From IMG/VR virus record IMGVR_UViG_3300042891_002445, positions 1 through 46,529 of that record: 46,529 nt of DNA; one strand, 5' to 3'. Of the stretch, positions 1 to 7,321 are shown in pieces (the first letter of the stretch is position 1; each line of letters begins with the position of its first letter). The translations under genes were made by a program, and so were the position numbers. Below the pieces are notes generated by a model. The model did no database searches. It had not been told where the DNA came from and saw only the letters and a list, made by a program, of their open reading frames with translations. Source of the stretch: a virus.

Positions 1-156
1 TTTAGATATCCATGTCAGGACCCAAAAAACTGGGAAGAAGAATTTTGTAAGAAGCCTTATTGTAGCGCCAATGGTACTTGTCCTGAAGACTTGAGACATT
101 ACGAAAAAAATAATAACAAAAGTAATCAACCTTCATGTCAGGGGAGCTGTAGATGA
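1..156 (+). CDS. Cys-rich small protein, 3' end only
   Basis: The first reading frame is open from the left edge to a TGA at 154-156, giving 51 visible residues; the start lies outside the window. Six cysteines (visible residues 5, 16, 21, 27, 46, 50) are spaced like a small metal-binding or disulfide fold, with the recognisable stretch CKKPYC followed by GTCPEDL. The stop overlaps the next ATG (ATGA at 153-156), so it is probably co-translated with the membrane protein that follows. I do not recognise a named family. A zinc-binding role is only an inference from the cysteines. Confidence 0.6.
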   Translation, partial: FRYPCQDPKNWEEEFCKKPYCSANGTCPEDLRHYEKNNNKSNQPSCQGSCR

Positions 157-587
157 TTAAAGATTTATGGTCAGGACCAAAATACACAGAAGAAGAGTTG
201 CATGCTCGGCTTAAATTTTTTATTGGTATAATTCTCGGATTGACCTTGTTCGGTATTGTCTTCGTTGTTCTTTATAGTCTTATCTTTGTCACCCAGCCTA
301 TGAATGGAATGAGTCCGGTAGATAATAAATTTTTTGAGTTAATTATTCCTATAGCAACATTTCTAACCGGAACCTTATCTGGTATTATGTTAGCAGGTAA
401 TGATAAAGATTTAAGAGCAAAGGCCTTAGAACAAGCTACAAAACCGCCACCCCCTTCTGCCCCAGTAGTATCTATTCCTGTACCAGCAGTTTCAAGCAAC
501 ATAAGTAACATGTCTAATTACGGACAAGTTGTATCAGGCTTTGGAGGTAGACCAGCTCCTCCACCAGCACCACAACCGGAGATATAA
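153..587 (+). CDS. two-TM membrane protein with Pro-rich tail
   Basis: 144 residues. Two strongly hydrophobic segments (about residues 22-46 and 61-81) are separated by a short loop rich in Pro, Asn and Asp. A proline/alanine/serine-rich tail from about residue 95 ends in repeated PPPAP-like runs. It begins by an ATGA overlap with the Cys-rich gene and is followed two bases later by a secreted small protein, so it heads a short run of envelope-type genes. The segment IATFLTGTLSGIML resembles small conserved membrane proteins of marine T4-like phages. A holin or an envelope-modifying role is possible but nothing in the sequence decides it. Confidence 0.65.
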   Translation: MIKDLWSGPKYTEEELHARLKFFIGIILGLTLFGIVFVVLYSLIFVTQPMNGMSPVDNKFFELIIPIATFLTGTLSGIMLAGNDKDLRAKALEQATKPPPPSAPVVSIPVPAVSSNISNMSNYGQVVSGFGGRPAPPPAPQPEI

Positions 588-589
588 AA

Positions 590-796
590 ATGAAATGGAT
601 CTTAATAGTACTAGCTACGTTTTTTAGCGTACATACAACAGTTCTCGCTACAGAAAAAGAAACAAAAAAGGTCTGTATTGATCAAGTTAAAGATGGCAAA
701 CCAGTATTAGACAAAAGCGGAAAACCTGTACAGTCTTGTAGGGAGGTTGTAGTGCATAAAAAACTTGAAGGTACTAAAGTTCCAGAGAAAAAATAA
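590..796 (+). CDS. small secreted protein with signal peptide
   Basis: 68 residues. The N-terminus (MKW, then a hydrophobic core ILIVLATFFSV, then TTVLA before TEKE) is a clear Sec signal peptide, with likely cleavage after residue 20 or 21. The mature part is about 48 residues, very Lys-rich, with two cysteines (CIDQV and SCREVV) that could form one disulfide in the periplasm. The segment KDGKPVLDKSGKPVQSC contains a short internal repeat. It lies between two membrane-protein genes, with its stop overlapping the next ATG (TAATG at 794-798). Function unknown; a spanin-like or periplasmic accessory role is conceivable. Confidence 0.6.
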   Translation: MKWILIVLATFFSVHTTVLATEKETKKVCIDQVKDGKPVLDKSGKPVQSCREVVVHKKLEGTKVPEKK

Positions 797-1035
797 TGGA
801 ACTATTTGATACCACATCAAGGATAGCCGTGTTAGAAAACGAAGTTAAGAACATCGCTATTGATGTTAGAGAAATTCGTAAAGAGCAAAAAGATCAGCAC
901 GAAGCAATGATGAACAAGATGAGCGAAATGGAGAACAGACTAGTAACTGTTGAAAGATGGAAGTGGACTCTTCTAGGTGCCGCTGCCGTCATAGGATACA
1001 TTCTCGCTCATGTGAAGGTTGAAAGATTCTTCTGA
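796..1035 (+). CDS. XhlA-like coiled-coil protein with C-terminal TM
   Basis: 79 residues. Residues 5-54 form an amphipathic heptad-rich helix (LENEVKNIAIDVREIRKE and on), followed by one transmembrane helix at about 55-73 and a short basic tail. This is the layout of the haemolysin XhlA family, whose Bacillus PBSX member acts with a holin in host-cell lysis. Here it is the third of three overlapping envelope-type genes. I infer a membrane-anchored, oligomeric protein facing the cytoplasm. A lysis role is suggested only by family resemblance and neighbours. Confidence 0.6.
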   Translation: MELFDTTSRIAVLENEVKNIAIDVREIRKEQKDQHEAMMNKMSEMENRLVTVERWKWTLLGAAAVIGYILAHVKVERFF

Positions 1036-1064
1036 TTGCTTACAAATAGCGAACACTGTATAAT
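1036..1064 (+). promoter_or_regulatory. sigma-70-like promoter upstream of primase
   Basis: The -35 box TTGCTT (1036-1041) and a perfect -10 box TATAAT (1059-1064) are separated by exactly 17 bp in the only sizeable gap of this region. It points at the primase gene starting at 1089 and would start RNA near 1071. Seen directly; activity is inferred from the bacterial consensus. Confidence 0.75.
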
Positions 1065-1066
1065 AA

Positions 1067-1083
1067 CTCTGTTGAACACAGAG
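1067..1083 (+). promoter_or_regulatory. palindrome at primase transcription start / ribosome site
   Basis: CTCTGT (1067-1072), loop TGAAC, ACAGAG (1078-1083) is a perfect 6-bp inverted repeat. It lies between the -10 box and the start codon, and its right arm overlaps the ribosome binding site GAGGA (1081-1085). It could be an operator at the transcription start or a hairpin that hides the ribosome site. Because RNA should begin near 1071, the left arm may be only partly transcribed. Confidence 0.4.
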
Positions 1084-1088
1084 GATAT

Positions 1089-2090
1089 ATGCTATTCGTT
1101 GATCATAAGTACGCACTATTACTATCCAATCGGCTTGAGCGCTTCACAAAGCTAAACTCTAAATCTTATAATTTCAGATGCCCTATTTGCGGTGATTCGA
1201 AAAAGAACACCTACAAGGCTAGAGGCTATCTTTACGAAAAGAAAGATACCATGCTTTATTATTGCCACAATTGTGGCGCATCAATGTCTATTGGTAATTT
1301 TCTTAAGCAAGTAGACTCTACTTTATATGATGAATATAGACAGGAATCATACTTAAATAAAGATCGTCCGGTAGTTGTTCAACCTGATATTACTAAGATT
1401 GTATGGCCGAAGTATAGGGTAGATTCTCCTTTAAAAACTCTTAAAAAGATATCGCAGCTTTCGAGCGATCATCCTGCTAAGAGATATGTTGAGGCAAGGA
1501 GAATCCCTGCGAGAACCCATTATAAAATCTTTTATGCACCTAAGTTCAGATCATGGGTGAACAACATTATCCCCGATAAGCTTGACACTTCTGAGGGGGA
1601 CGAGCCAAGACTTATACTACCTTTTATTAGTAAGAATAATGAATGCTTTGGCGTGCAAGGTAGAAGCTTCACACCCAATGGTCAACGCTACATCACTATA
1701 ATGTTTAATGAATCCTTTCCTAAACTGTTTGGGTTAGATACAATAGATGAAAGCAAGACTATTTTCGTAACGGAAGGGCCTATCGACTCTCTATTCTTAG
1801 ATAATGCGATTGCGATGGCTGGTGCCGATATTGATCCAGATTACGTTACAATCTCGCAAAGTAATTTAGTACTTATTTACGATAATGAACCCAGGAACAA
1901 GCACATTGTTCAGAGAATGGAGAAGGCTATTGATAGAGGCTATAATATTGTGATCTGGCCCGACCATATAGAACAAAAAGATATAAACGACATGGCTTTG
2001 GCTAATATAGATTTTACTAATATTATTAATAGAAATATTTTTTCTGGCTTAAGCGCAAAAGCTCGTCTCTTGCAGTGGAAGCGCATATAA
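1089..2090 (+). CDS. 61: DNA primase (T4 gp61-like)
   Basis: 333 residues, close to T4 gp61. It makes the RNA primers for lagging-strand synthesis together with the gp41 helicase. An N-terminal zinc ribbon is complete (C31-P-I-C34 and C59-H-N-C62). A TOPRIM domain follows, with TIFVTEGPIDSLF around residues 223-235 carrying the catalytic Glu, and an acidic second motif (LIYDNEPRN). The start codon follows GAGGA with suitable spacing. It is the first gene behind a strong sigma-70-like promoter, which suggests early expression. Its partners gp59 and gp32 lie further on in the window; the helicase gp41 is not seen here. Confidence 0.93.
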   Translation: MLFVDHKYALLLSNRLERFTKLNSKSYNFRCPICGDSKKNTYKARGYLYEKKDTMLYYCHNCGASMSIGNFLKQVDSTLYDEYRQESYLNKDRPVVVQPDITKIVWPKYRVDSPLKTLKKISQLSSDHPAKRYVEARRIPARTHYKIFYAPKFRSWVNNIIPDKLDTSEGDEPRLILPFISKNNECFGVQGRSFTPNGQRYITIMFNESFPKLFGLDTIDESKTIFVTEGPIDSLFLDNAIAMAGADIDPDYVTISQSNLVLIYDNEPRNKHIVQRMEKAIDRGYNIVIWPDHIEQKDINDMALANIDFTNIINRNIFSGLSAKARLLQWKRI

Positions 2091-2114
2091 GTATAGAACA
2101 CTGAGGATTTTATT

Positions 2115-2798
2115 ATGAAAGTTAAATTGATCAGCTATTCTAAACCGTCAAACGAATTATCAAACGAGGGTATTGAAGATGCGCAAGAGCTTATCGCATA
2201 CTGTGCAAGAGTATCTAATCCATCCAATCAGCTTAATTCAGAGACATCAGAGAGACTTGTCAAATACCTTATCAAACACCAGCACTGGAGCCCGCTCGAA
2301 ATGGTTTCCATGTGCCTTGAAATCACAACGACAAGAGATATCGCCAGGCAAATCCTCAGGCACAGAAGTTTTAGTTTTCAAGAATTTAGTCAACGATATG
2401 CTGATCCAACGAAAGACCTTGACTTTGTGTTACGAGAAGCACGGCTACAAGATCATACAAATAGACAGAACTCTAAACCAATTGATTTAAACGACGATTC
2501 CCAACGACAGCTTGCCTATCAATGGGAACAAATTCAAACCAGGGTTATTGTAGAATCAAAAAATGCTTATGAATGGGCTATCTCTAAAGGTATTGCAAAG
2601 GAACAAGCTAGAGCTGTACTACCAGAGGGATTAATGATGTCAAGAATGTATATGAACGGAACGCTACGTTCTTGGGTTCATTACATTCAAGTTAGATCAG
2701 GGAACGGAACTCAAAAAGAGCATATGGACATTGCTAGAAATTGTGCACAAGTAATTCAAGATATATTTCCAATGTCACCACAATTTGTACAAGAATAA
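2115..2798 (+). CDS. thyX: flavin-dependent thymidylate synthase ThyX
   Basis: 227 residues. It makes dTMP from dUMP using methylene-tetrahydrofolate, FAD and NADPH. The ThyX signature RHR plus seven residues plus Ser is present (R82-H-R84 to S92, in RHRSFSFQEFSQRY). The C-terminal part has ARAVLPEG and the WVHYIQVR block typical of the substrate-binding region. T4 itself uses the unrelated thymidylate synthase Td; ThyX is typical of marine T4-like phages. The gene stands with nrdA, nrdB and dCMP deaminase, which together convert host ribonucleotides into dTTP and the other dNTPs. Its leader shares a 13-base block with the primase leader. Confidence 0.94.
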   Translation: MKVKLISYSKPSNELSNEGIEDAQELIAYCARVSNPSNQLNSETSERLVKYLIKHQHWSPLEMVSMCLEITTTRDIARQILRHRSFSFQEFSQRYADPTKDLDFVLREARLQDHTNRQNSKPIDLNDDSQRQLAYQWEQIQTRVIVESKNAYEWAISKGIAKEQARAVLPEGLMMSRMYMNGTLRSWVHYIQVRSGNGTQKEHMDIARNCAQVIQDIFPMSPQFVQE

Positions 2799-2810
2799 GA
2801 AAGGTAGCGC

Positions 2811-4607
2811 ATGGTAGATACAGTTCATGGTATTAGGGTCGACTATTCGAGAGATAATTTGTTCGACGAGCTAGGAATTAAAAGGTTAAAAGAATCATAT
2901 ATGAGGGACGATGAAAATTCTCCTCAGGAAAGGTTTGCATATGTTTCGAAGACGTTTTCTACCAATATCGAACACGGTCAAAGGCTATATGAGTACAGCA
3001 GTAAGCACTGGCTTAGTTATTCTACTCCCATTCTTTCTTTTGGGCGCAGCTCTAGGGGTCTGCCTATTTCATGTTTTCTACCTTACTTACACGACAGTGC
3101 AGAAGGTTTGGTGGAATGTCTTTCAGAGGTGAACTGGCTTTCAATGTTAGGAGGCGGAATTGGAATCGGTATTGGCATTCGTTCTGCGGATGATAAATCG
3201 ACTGGAATCATGCCGCATCTTCGCACATATGACGCATCATCTCTCGCCTATAGACAAGGCAGGACTCGTCGCGGTAGTTACGCTGCATATCTTGATATTA
3301 GTCATCCTGATATTCTCATCTTTCTTGAAATGAGAAAGGCAACGGGTGATCCTAATATGCGAGCTTTGAATCTACATCATGGAATTAATATAACTGATGA
3401 TTTTATGCAGATTATCGAGAGATGTATGCTCGATCCATCTGCAGATGACACCTGGGAGTTAAAAGATCCTCATAATAAATCTGTACGTGATAAAGTGTCT
3501 GCCAAAGCTCTTTGGCAGCGTATATTAGAGATGAGAATGCATACGGGCGAACCTTACTTGCATTTCATAGATACTAGTAACAAAATGCTACCAGAATTCC
3601 AAAAGCAGAAAGGTTTAAAGATTAGGCAGTCTAATCTATGCTCGGAAATAATCCTACCTACCGATAGGGACAGAACTGCTGTGTGCTGTTTGTCTTCTGT
3701 CAACCTGGAGTACTACGATGAGTGGAAAGATGATCCTTATTTTCTTAGGGACATTGCAGAGATGTTGGATAACGTTCTTGAGTACTTTATTACTCATGCT
3801 CCTGATACTATTCATAGAGCCAAGTACTCAGCTACACAAGAACGCAGCATTGGTGTGGGCGCTTTGGGTTACCACGCTTATCTGCAGCGTAATAATATAC
3901 CCTGGGAATCCCCTCTTGCGGTCGGAAAGAACAGAAAGATTTTTCAGACAATACGTGAAGGATTGGACAGAGCTAACTTGGATCTGGGCAAAGAAAGAGG
4001 AGAAGCCCCTGATTGCGCTGGCACTGGGCGTCGCTTTGCCCATGTCATGGCTATTGCCCCTAATGCCAGCTCTTCCATTATTATGGGCAACACTAGCCCT
4101 AGCATTGAGCCTTATCGTGCTAATGCCTATCGTCAAGATACACTATCAGGAGCTCACTTAAATAAAAATAAATTTTTAGATAAGATTATTAGGGAGAAAT
4201 GCAATGCAGACGAATCCTTGGATTATCAAGAAATCTGGTCAAGCATTATTGCAAACGATGGATCAGTACAGCATCTTAGCATACTGGATGAATGGACGTT
4301 GGATGTCTTCAAGACGGCAATGGAGATTGACCAGCGATGGCTTGTGGAGCACGCAGCTCACAGACAAAGTTTCGTTGACCAAGCGCAATCCCTTAACCTC
4401 TTTTTCAGGCCTGATGTAGATATTAGATATCTCCATGCAGTACATTTTCAGGCTTGGAAATCTGGACTAAAGACTCTATACTATTGTAGGTCAGAGAAGA
4501 TCACTAAAGCTGACAAGGTATCGAAGAAAATTGAACGTCAAATTATTCAAGAGGTAGATCTTAAAGCGCTCGCAGCCGGTGAAGAGTGTCTTGCATGTGA
4601 AGGCTAA
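2811..4607 (+). CDS. nrdA: class I ribonucleotide reductase large subunit NrdA
   Basis: 598 residues; reduces ribonucleoside diphosphates to deoxyribonucleotides with NrdB. Catalytic residues are visible: first redox Cys C88 (PISCFLPYL), the N275-L-C277-S-E279 active-site motif, second Cys at C292/C293, the radical-transfer pair Y557-Y558 (TLYYCRS) and a C-terminal redox pair C593/C596 in CLACEG. Compared with the roughly 750 residues of E. coli and T4 NrdA it lacks about 135 residues before the first catalytic Cys, where the ATP-cone lies. dATP feedback through that domain is therefore not expected. This short N-terminus is shared with cyanophage NrdA. It is followed without a gap by a small membrane protein, thioredoxin and nrdB. 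Confidence 0.95.
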   Translation: MVDTVHGIRVDYSRDNLFDELGIKRLKESYMRDDENSPQERFAYVSKTFSTNIEHGQRLYEYSSKHWLSYSTPILSFGRSSRGLPISCFLPYLHDSAEGLVECLSEVNWLSMLGGGIGIGIGIRSADDKSTGIMPHLRTYDASSLAYRQGRTRRGSYAAYLDISHPDILIFLEMRKATGDPNMRALNLHHGINITDDFMQIIERCMLDPSADDTWELKDPHNKSVRDKVSAKALWQRILEMRMHTGEPYLHFIDTSNKMLPEFQKQKGLKIRQSNLCSEIILPTDRDRTAVCCLSSVNLEYYDEWKDDPYFLRDIAEMLDNVLEYFITHAPDTIHRAKYSATQERSIGVGALGYHAYLQRNNIPWESPLAVGKNRKIFQTIREGLDRANLDLGKERGEAPDCAGTGRRFAHVMAIAPNASSSIIMGNTSPSIEPYRANAYRQDTLSGAHLNKNKFLDKIIREKCNADESLDYQEIWSSIIANDGSVQHLSILDEWTLDVFKTAMEIDQRWLVEHAAHRQSFVDQAQSLNLFFRPDVDIRYLHAVHFQAWKSGLKTLYYCRSEKITKADKVSKKIERQIIQEVDLKALAAGEECLACEG

Positions 4608-4771
4608 TGGAAACACACCCTGCCACTACTATTATAGGTATCATAGGAACTATATTTCTATGTCTGTTAGTGGTGATAGGGTTCTCTTGCATCTTATACA
4701 GATTTGAACCAGACATATACTATTATTTACAACCCGTTTACGAATTTGCAAAATTAAAAAAGGTATGCTAA
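4607..4771 (+). CDS. small single-TM protein between nrdA and thioredoxin
   Basis: 54 residues from an ATG that overlaps the nrdA stop (TAATG at 4605-4609) to a TAA at 4769-4771, which overlaps the thioredoxin ATG at 4771. One hydrophobic helix (about residues 8-31, IIGIIGTIFLCLLVVIGFS) precedes a Tyr-rich segment (DIYYYLQPVY) and a basic tail. Overlap on both sides makes it a convincing gene despite its size. Function unknown. It could tether or regulate the reductase at the membrane, but only the position suggests this. Confidence 0.65.
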   Translation: METHPATTIIGIIGTIFLCLLVVIGFSCILYRFEPDIYYYLQPVYEFAKLKKVC

Positions 4772-5013
4772 TGAAAAAAGTAATTAGGTTTACAGCTTCG
4801 TGGTGTCAACCGTGTAAGGCTCTTGCTAAGAATCTAGAAGAGTCAAATCTAGGTATTCCTATTGAAGTAGTTGATATTGATGCACATGATGATGTGGCTG
4901 TGGAATACTCGATTAGATCAATACCAACACTTGTTTTAGTAGATGGTATTGAGCAAAAAAGACTGGTAGGTGTTCATAGTTCACAACAAATAAAAGAGTG
5001 GGTAAATGGCTAA
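4771..5013 (+). CDS. thioredoxin-like electron donor
   Basis: 80 residues from ATG 4771. An in-frame ATG at 4765 was not used because the ribosome site AAAAAGG ends at 4763, correct only for 4771. The thioredoxin active site W11-C-Q-P-C15 and the cis-proline loop SIPTLVL (P52) are both present. Placement directly between nrdA and nrdB, with the stop overlapping the nrdB start, indicates the natural role: reducing the C-terminal cysteine pair of NrdA after each turnover. It is shorter than bacterial thioredoxin (about 108) and close in size to T4 thioredoxin/glutaredoxin NrdC. Confidence 0.9.
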   Translation: MKKVIRFTASWCQPCKALAKNLEESNLGIPIEVVDIDAHDDVAVEYSIRSIPTLVLVDGIEQKRLVGVHSSQQIKEWVNG

Positions 5014-5989
5014 AAAGAAAACAAAACTTACAGACGACAGATCTTACTTTAAACCGTTTAACTACCCCTGGGCATATGATGCATGGCTAAAGCATGAACA
5101 AGCCCATTGGCTTCATACTGAAGTGCCCATGATTGAGGATGTAAAAGAGTGGAAAACAAAACTGACCGACAAAGAGAAGACTTTTCTAACCCACATTTTT
5201 CGGTTCTTCACGCAGGGAGATGTGGATGTTGCGGGAGGGTACGTCAAGAACTACTTACCGTACTTTCCGCAGCCGGAGGTGCGAATGATGTTGGCTGGGT
5301 TTGCTGCAAGGGAAGCACTACATGTAGCTGCTTACAGTCACTTGATCGAGACCTTAGGAATGCCGGAGTCAACGTACAACGAGTTTCTAGAGTACGAAGC
5401 CATGAGAGCCAAGCACGATTACTTTTTGTCGATTGCGGGACAGGATCAGAAAACGATTGCCCAGCAAATTGCGGCATTCAGCGCATTTACAGAAGGGATG
5501 CAACTCTTTTCGAGCTTTATAATGCTCTTGAACTTCCCACGACATGGGAGAATGAGGGGCATGGGTCAGATCGTGACTTGGAGCATTGCTGATGAAACTA
5601 TGCATGCTGAATCAATGATTAAGCTATTTCGTACATATATTGAAGAGAATAGAGAGATATGGAATGATGAGCTTAAAGGACAAATTTATACGATTGCTAC
5701 AAGAATGGTCGAGCTCGAAGATCGTTTTATTGATTTGGCATTTAGCATGGGCGATATGCCTGATCTATCTCCTGATGACGTTAAACGTTATATTCGTTAT
5801 ATCGCTGATCGTCGCCTTATTAGTATGGGTCTCAAGGGTATAATGAAAATGAAGAAGAACCCGCTACCATGGGTCGAAGAGATGATAAATGCGCCCACTC
5901 ACACTAACTTCTTTGAGAATAGAGCTACTGACTATGCTAAAGGTGCTTTGTCCGGTACCTGGGAGGATGTATGGGGTAAAGCTGCTTGA
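5006..5989 (+). CDS. nrdB: class I ribonucleotide reductase small subunit NrdB
   Basis: 327 residues. It carries the di-metal centre and tyrosyl radical needed by NrdA. Ligands line up with the family: Asp in FTQGDVDVAGG (about 72-74), E103 and H106 (REALHVAAY), radical Tyr Y110, E163 (FTEGMQLF), and E197 and H200 (ADETMH). Spacing E-3-H-4-Y matches E. coli E115/H118/Y122, so a tyrosyl radical enzyme is expected. The start overlaps the end of the thioredoxin gene by 8 bases, and the stop overlaps the ATG of dCMP deaminase (TGATG). Confidence 0.95.
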   Translation: MAKKKTKLTDDRSYFKPFNYPWAYDAWLKHEQAHWLHTEVPMIEDVKEWKTKLTDKEKTFLTHIFRFFTQGDVDVAGGYVKNYLPYFPQPEVRMMLAGFAAREALHVAAYSHLIETLGMPESTYNEFLEYEAMRAKHDYFLSIAGQDQKTIAQQIAAFSAFTEGMQLFSSFIMLLNFPRHGRMRGMGQIVTWSIADETMHAESMIKLFRTYIEENREIWNDELKGQIYTIATRMVELEDRFIDLAFSMGDMPDLSPDDVKRYIRYIADRRLISMGLKGIMKMKKNPLPWVEEMINAPTHTNFFENRATDYAKGALSGTWEDVWGKAA

Positions 5990-6414
5990 TGGATAAGTTT
6001 GTTTATTATTTTATGGATGTAGCTCGGCGAACGGCCGAGCTTTCCCATGCTAGAAGGCTTAAAGTTGGCTCAGTTATTGTTAGGGATAAGAATATTATAT
6101 CTTTTGGATATAATGGTATGCCTTCGGGTATGGATAATAACTGTGAAGATGAAATTTTAAATAAACGAGAGATTACTCTAAAAACTAAGCCAGAAGTTAT
6201 CCATGCTGAAGCTAACGCAATTTGTAAATTAGCACGTCAAGGCAATAGCGGACATAACTCAACCATGTTTATTACACATGCTCCCTGTGTAGAATGTGCT
6301 AAGTTAATTATACAAACAGGTATTAAAACTATTTACTGGGGACAGCAATATAGAGAACGTTCAGGTCTAGAACTGCTACATAGAACAGGTATTGAAACTT
6401 GGGAGGTAGCATGA
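5989..6414 (+). CDS. cd: dCMP deaminase
   Basis: 141 residues. It converts dCMP to dUMP, the substrate of ThyX. The zinc-dependent deaminase motifs are intact: H72-A-E74 in VIHAEANAI, and P99-C100-V-E-C103. The ATG at 5989 overlaps the nrdB stop (TGATG); the in-frame TTG just upstream is not needed. It completes a dTTP route NrdAB, deaminase, ThyX encoded within about 4.3 kb. No dCMP hydroxymethylase is seen here, so T4-type hydroxymethylcytosine DNA is not supported by this window. Confidence 0.93.
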   Translation: MDKFVYYFMDVARRTAELSHARRLKVGSVIVRDKNIISFGYNGMPSGMDNNCEDEILNKREITLKTKPEVIHAEANAICKLARQGNSGHNSTMFITHAPCVECAKLIIQTGIKTIYWGQQYRERSGLELLHRTGIETWEVA

Positions 6415-6569
6415 ACAAACCAATTGCGTGCCATGAATGTGGCTCCGTTTTTAATATTGAACCTGAATTAGAAGTAGGAGAGGTCTCTTTTTGTCCCTAT
6501 TGTAGCAGCGAACTTTATACTCTGGATGAAGAAGATGACTTGCTAGATGATGAAGATTCTGGGTATTGA
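6411..6569 (+). CDS. small zinc-ribbon protein
   Basis: 52 residues from an ATG overlapping the deaminase stop (ATGA at 6411-6414) to TGA 6567-6569. Two CxxC knuckles (CHEC at 7-10 and CPYC at 28-31) form a typical rubredoxin-like zinc ribbon. A strongly acidic tail follows (Asp/Glu-rich from residue 39). Its 3' end overlaps the following RuvC-like gene by about 20 bases. Such mini-proteins are common in marine T4-like genomes. Nucleic-acid or protein binding is likely; no specific role can be given. Confidence 0.65.
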   Translation: MNKPIACHECGSVFNIEPELEVGEVSFCPYCSSELYTLDEEDDLLDDEDSGY

Positions 6570-7101
6570 TTTATCCTTAACCAGTCCAGCTACGTGTTTA
6601 TTTGAAGGTGAATTTTTTAATTTCGAACAGTGTAGATTTTTTTATTTAACTAGCAATAAAAAACTTCAGCACGAATCTTTTAAGACCACAGGAACGTTAT
6701 TTGCTGAATATAATAATGACATGCAGCGGTATAATTTTATATCAAAATGGGTACAAGATACTGTAAATTATCATAATGTAGAGCATGTGTTTATAGAAGG
6801 ATACTCTTACTCATCAACAGGTAAAGTTTTTAATATAGCAGAGAATTGCGGTATCTTAAAATATAATCTTTGGACAAGCAATGTTACTTATACTGTGATT
6901 CCGCCTACAGTAGTAAAAAAAGTAGCAACTGGTAGAGGTAATTCTAATAAGGCGGCAATGGAAATATCTTTTTTAGAAGAAACTGGATTTGATTTAAGAA
7001 AGCATTTAAACTTATCAGCATCAGTGGCCAGTCCGGTTTCTGATATCATTGATAGTTTCTATGTAACTAAATCAGGGCTTGAATATGTCAAAGAAAAATA
7101 G
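6550..7101 (+). CDS. RuvC-like Holliday-junction nuclease
   Basis: 183 residues (an adjacent ATG at 6547 would add one Met). RNase H-like fold with the acidic residues expected of RuvC: D7 in MKILGIDLS, E83 in HVFIEGYSYS, and the C-terminal D165/D168 in PVSDIIDSFYV. It should resolve branched DNA made during replication and recombination before packaging. T4 uses endonuclease VII (gp49) for this, so a RuvC-type enzyme may be the functional replacement, as proposed for marine relatives. It overlaps the zinc-ribbon gene upstream and a small gene downstream. Confidence 0.8.
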   Translation: MKILGIDLSLTSPATCLFEGEFFNFEQCRFFYLTSNKKLQHESFKTTGTLFAEYNNDMQRYNFISKWVQDTVNYHNVEHVFIEGYSYSSTGKVFNIAENCGILKYNLWTSNVTYTVIPPTVVKKVATGRGNSNKAAMEISFLEETGFDLRKHLNLSASVASPVSDIIDSFYVTKSGLEYVKEK

Positions 7102-7321
7102 AAAGTATGGCTTTCCGTATAATTACGACCATCTGACCCCGCTTCATAAGTTTGTTAATACTAAGTTAAATAAAGTATTTTTATTTTACAAAGATGGTAA
7201 CAACTTATTTGCAGTAGAAAAAGCAGATAGTGTTCAGCAACGTGTGATGCTTAACGAAACATCTTTTAATAACTTACTAGGAGCTTTGGACAAGCATGGA
7301 TGGACAGAAGTCAAAGTATAA
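7085..7321 (+). CDS. hypothetical small protein
   Basis: 78 residues. ATG 7085 was chosen over an in-frame TTG at 7079. The N-terminus is basic (MSKKNRKYGFPYNY) and the rest has alternating hydrophobic strands (NKVFLFYKDGNNLFAVEKAD), suggesting a small beta-rich domain. It overlaps the RuvC-like gene upstream and the next small gene by 26 bases. No family recognised. Confidence 0.55.
   Translation: MSKKNRKYGFPYNYDHLTPLHKFVNTKLNKVFLFYKDGNNLFAVEKADSVQQRVMLNETSFNNLLGALDKHGWTEVKV

Noticed and set aside
1036-1044. T4 MotA-like box (ATTGCTTAC)
   Set aside because: The core TGCTT is present, but the last two bases do not fit and the distance to the -10 box is about 15, not 12; a normal -35 box with 17-bp spacing explains it better.
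3718-4161. 147-codon hydrophobic frame inside nrdA
   Set aside because: Looks like a membrane protein, but it is a +1-frame shadow of well conserved nrdA sequence with no ribosome site.
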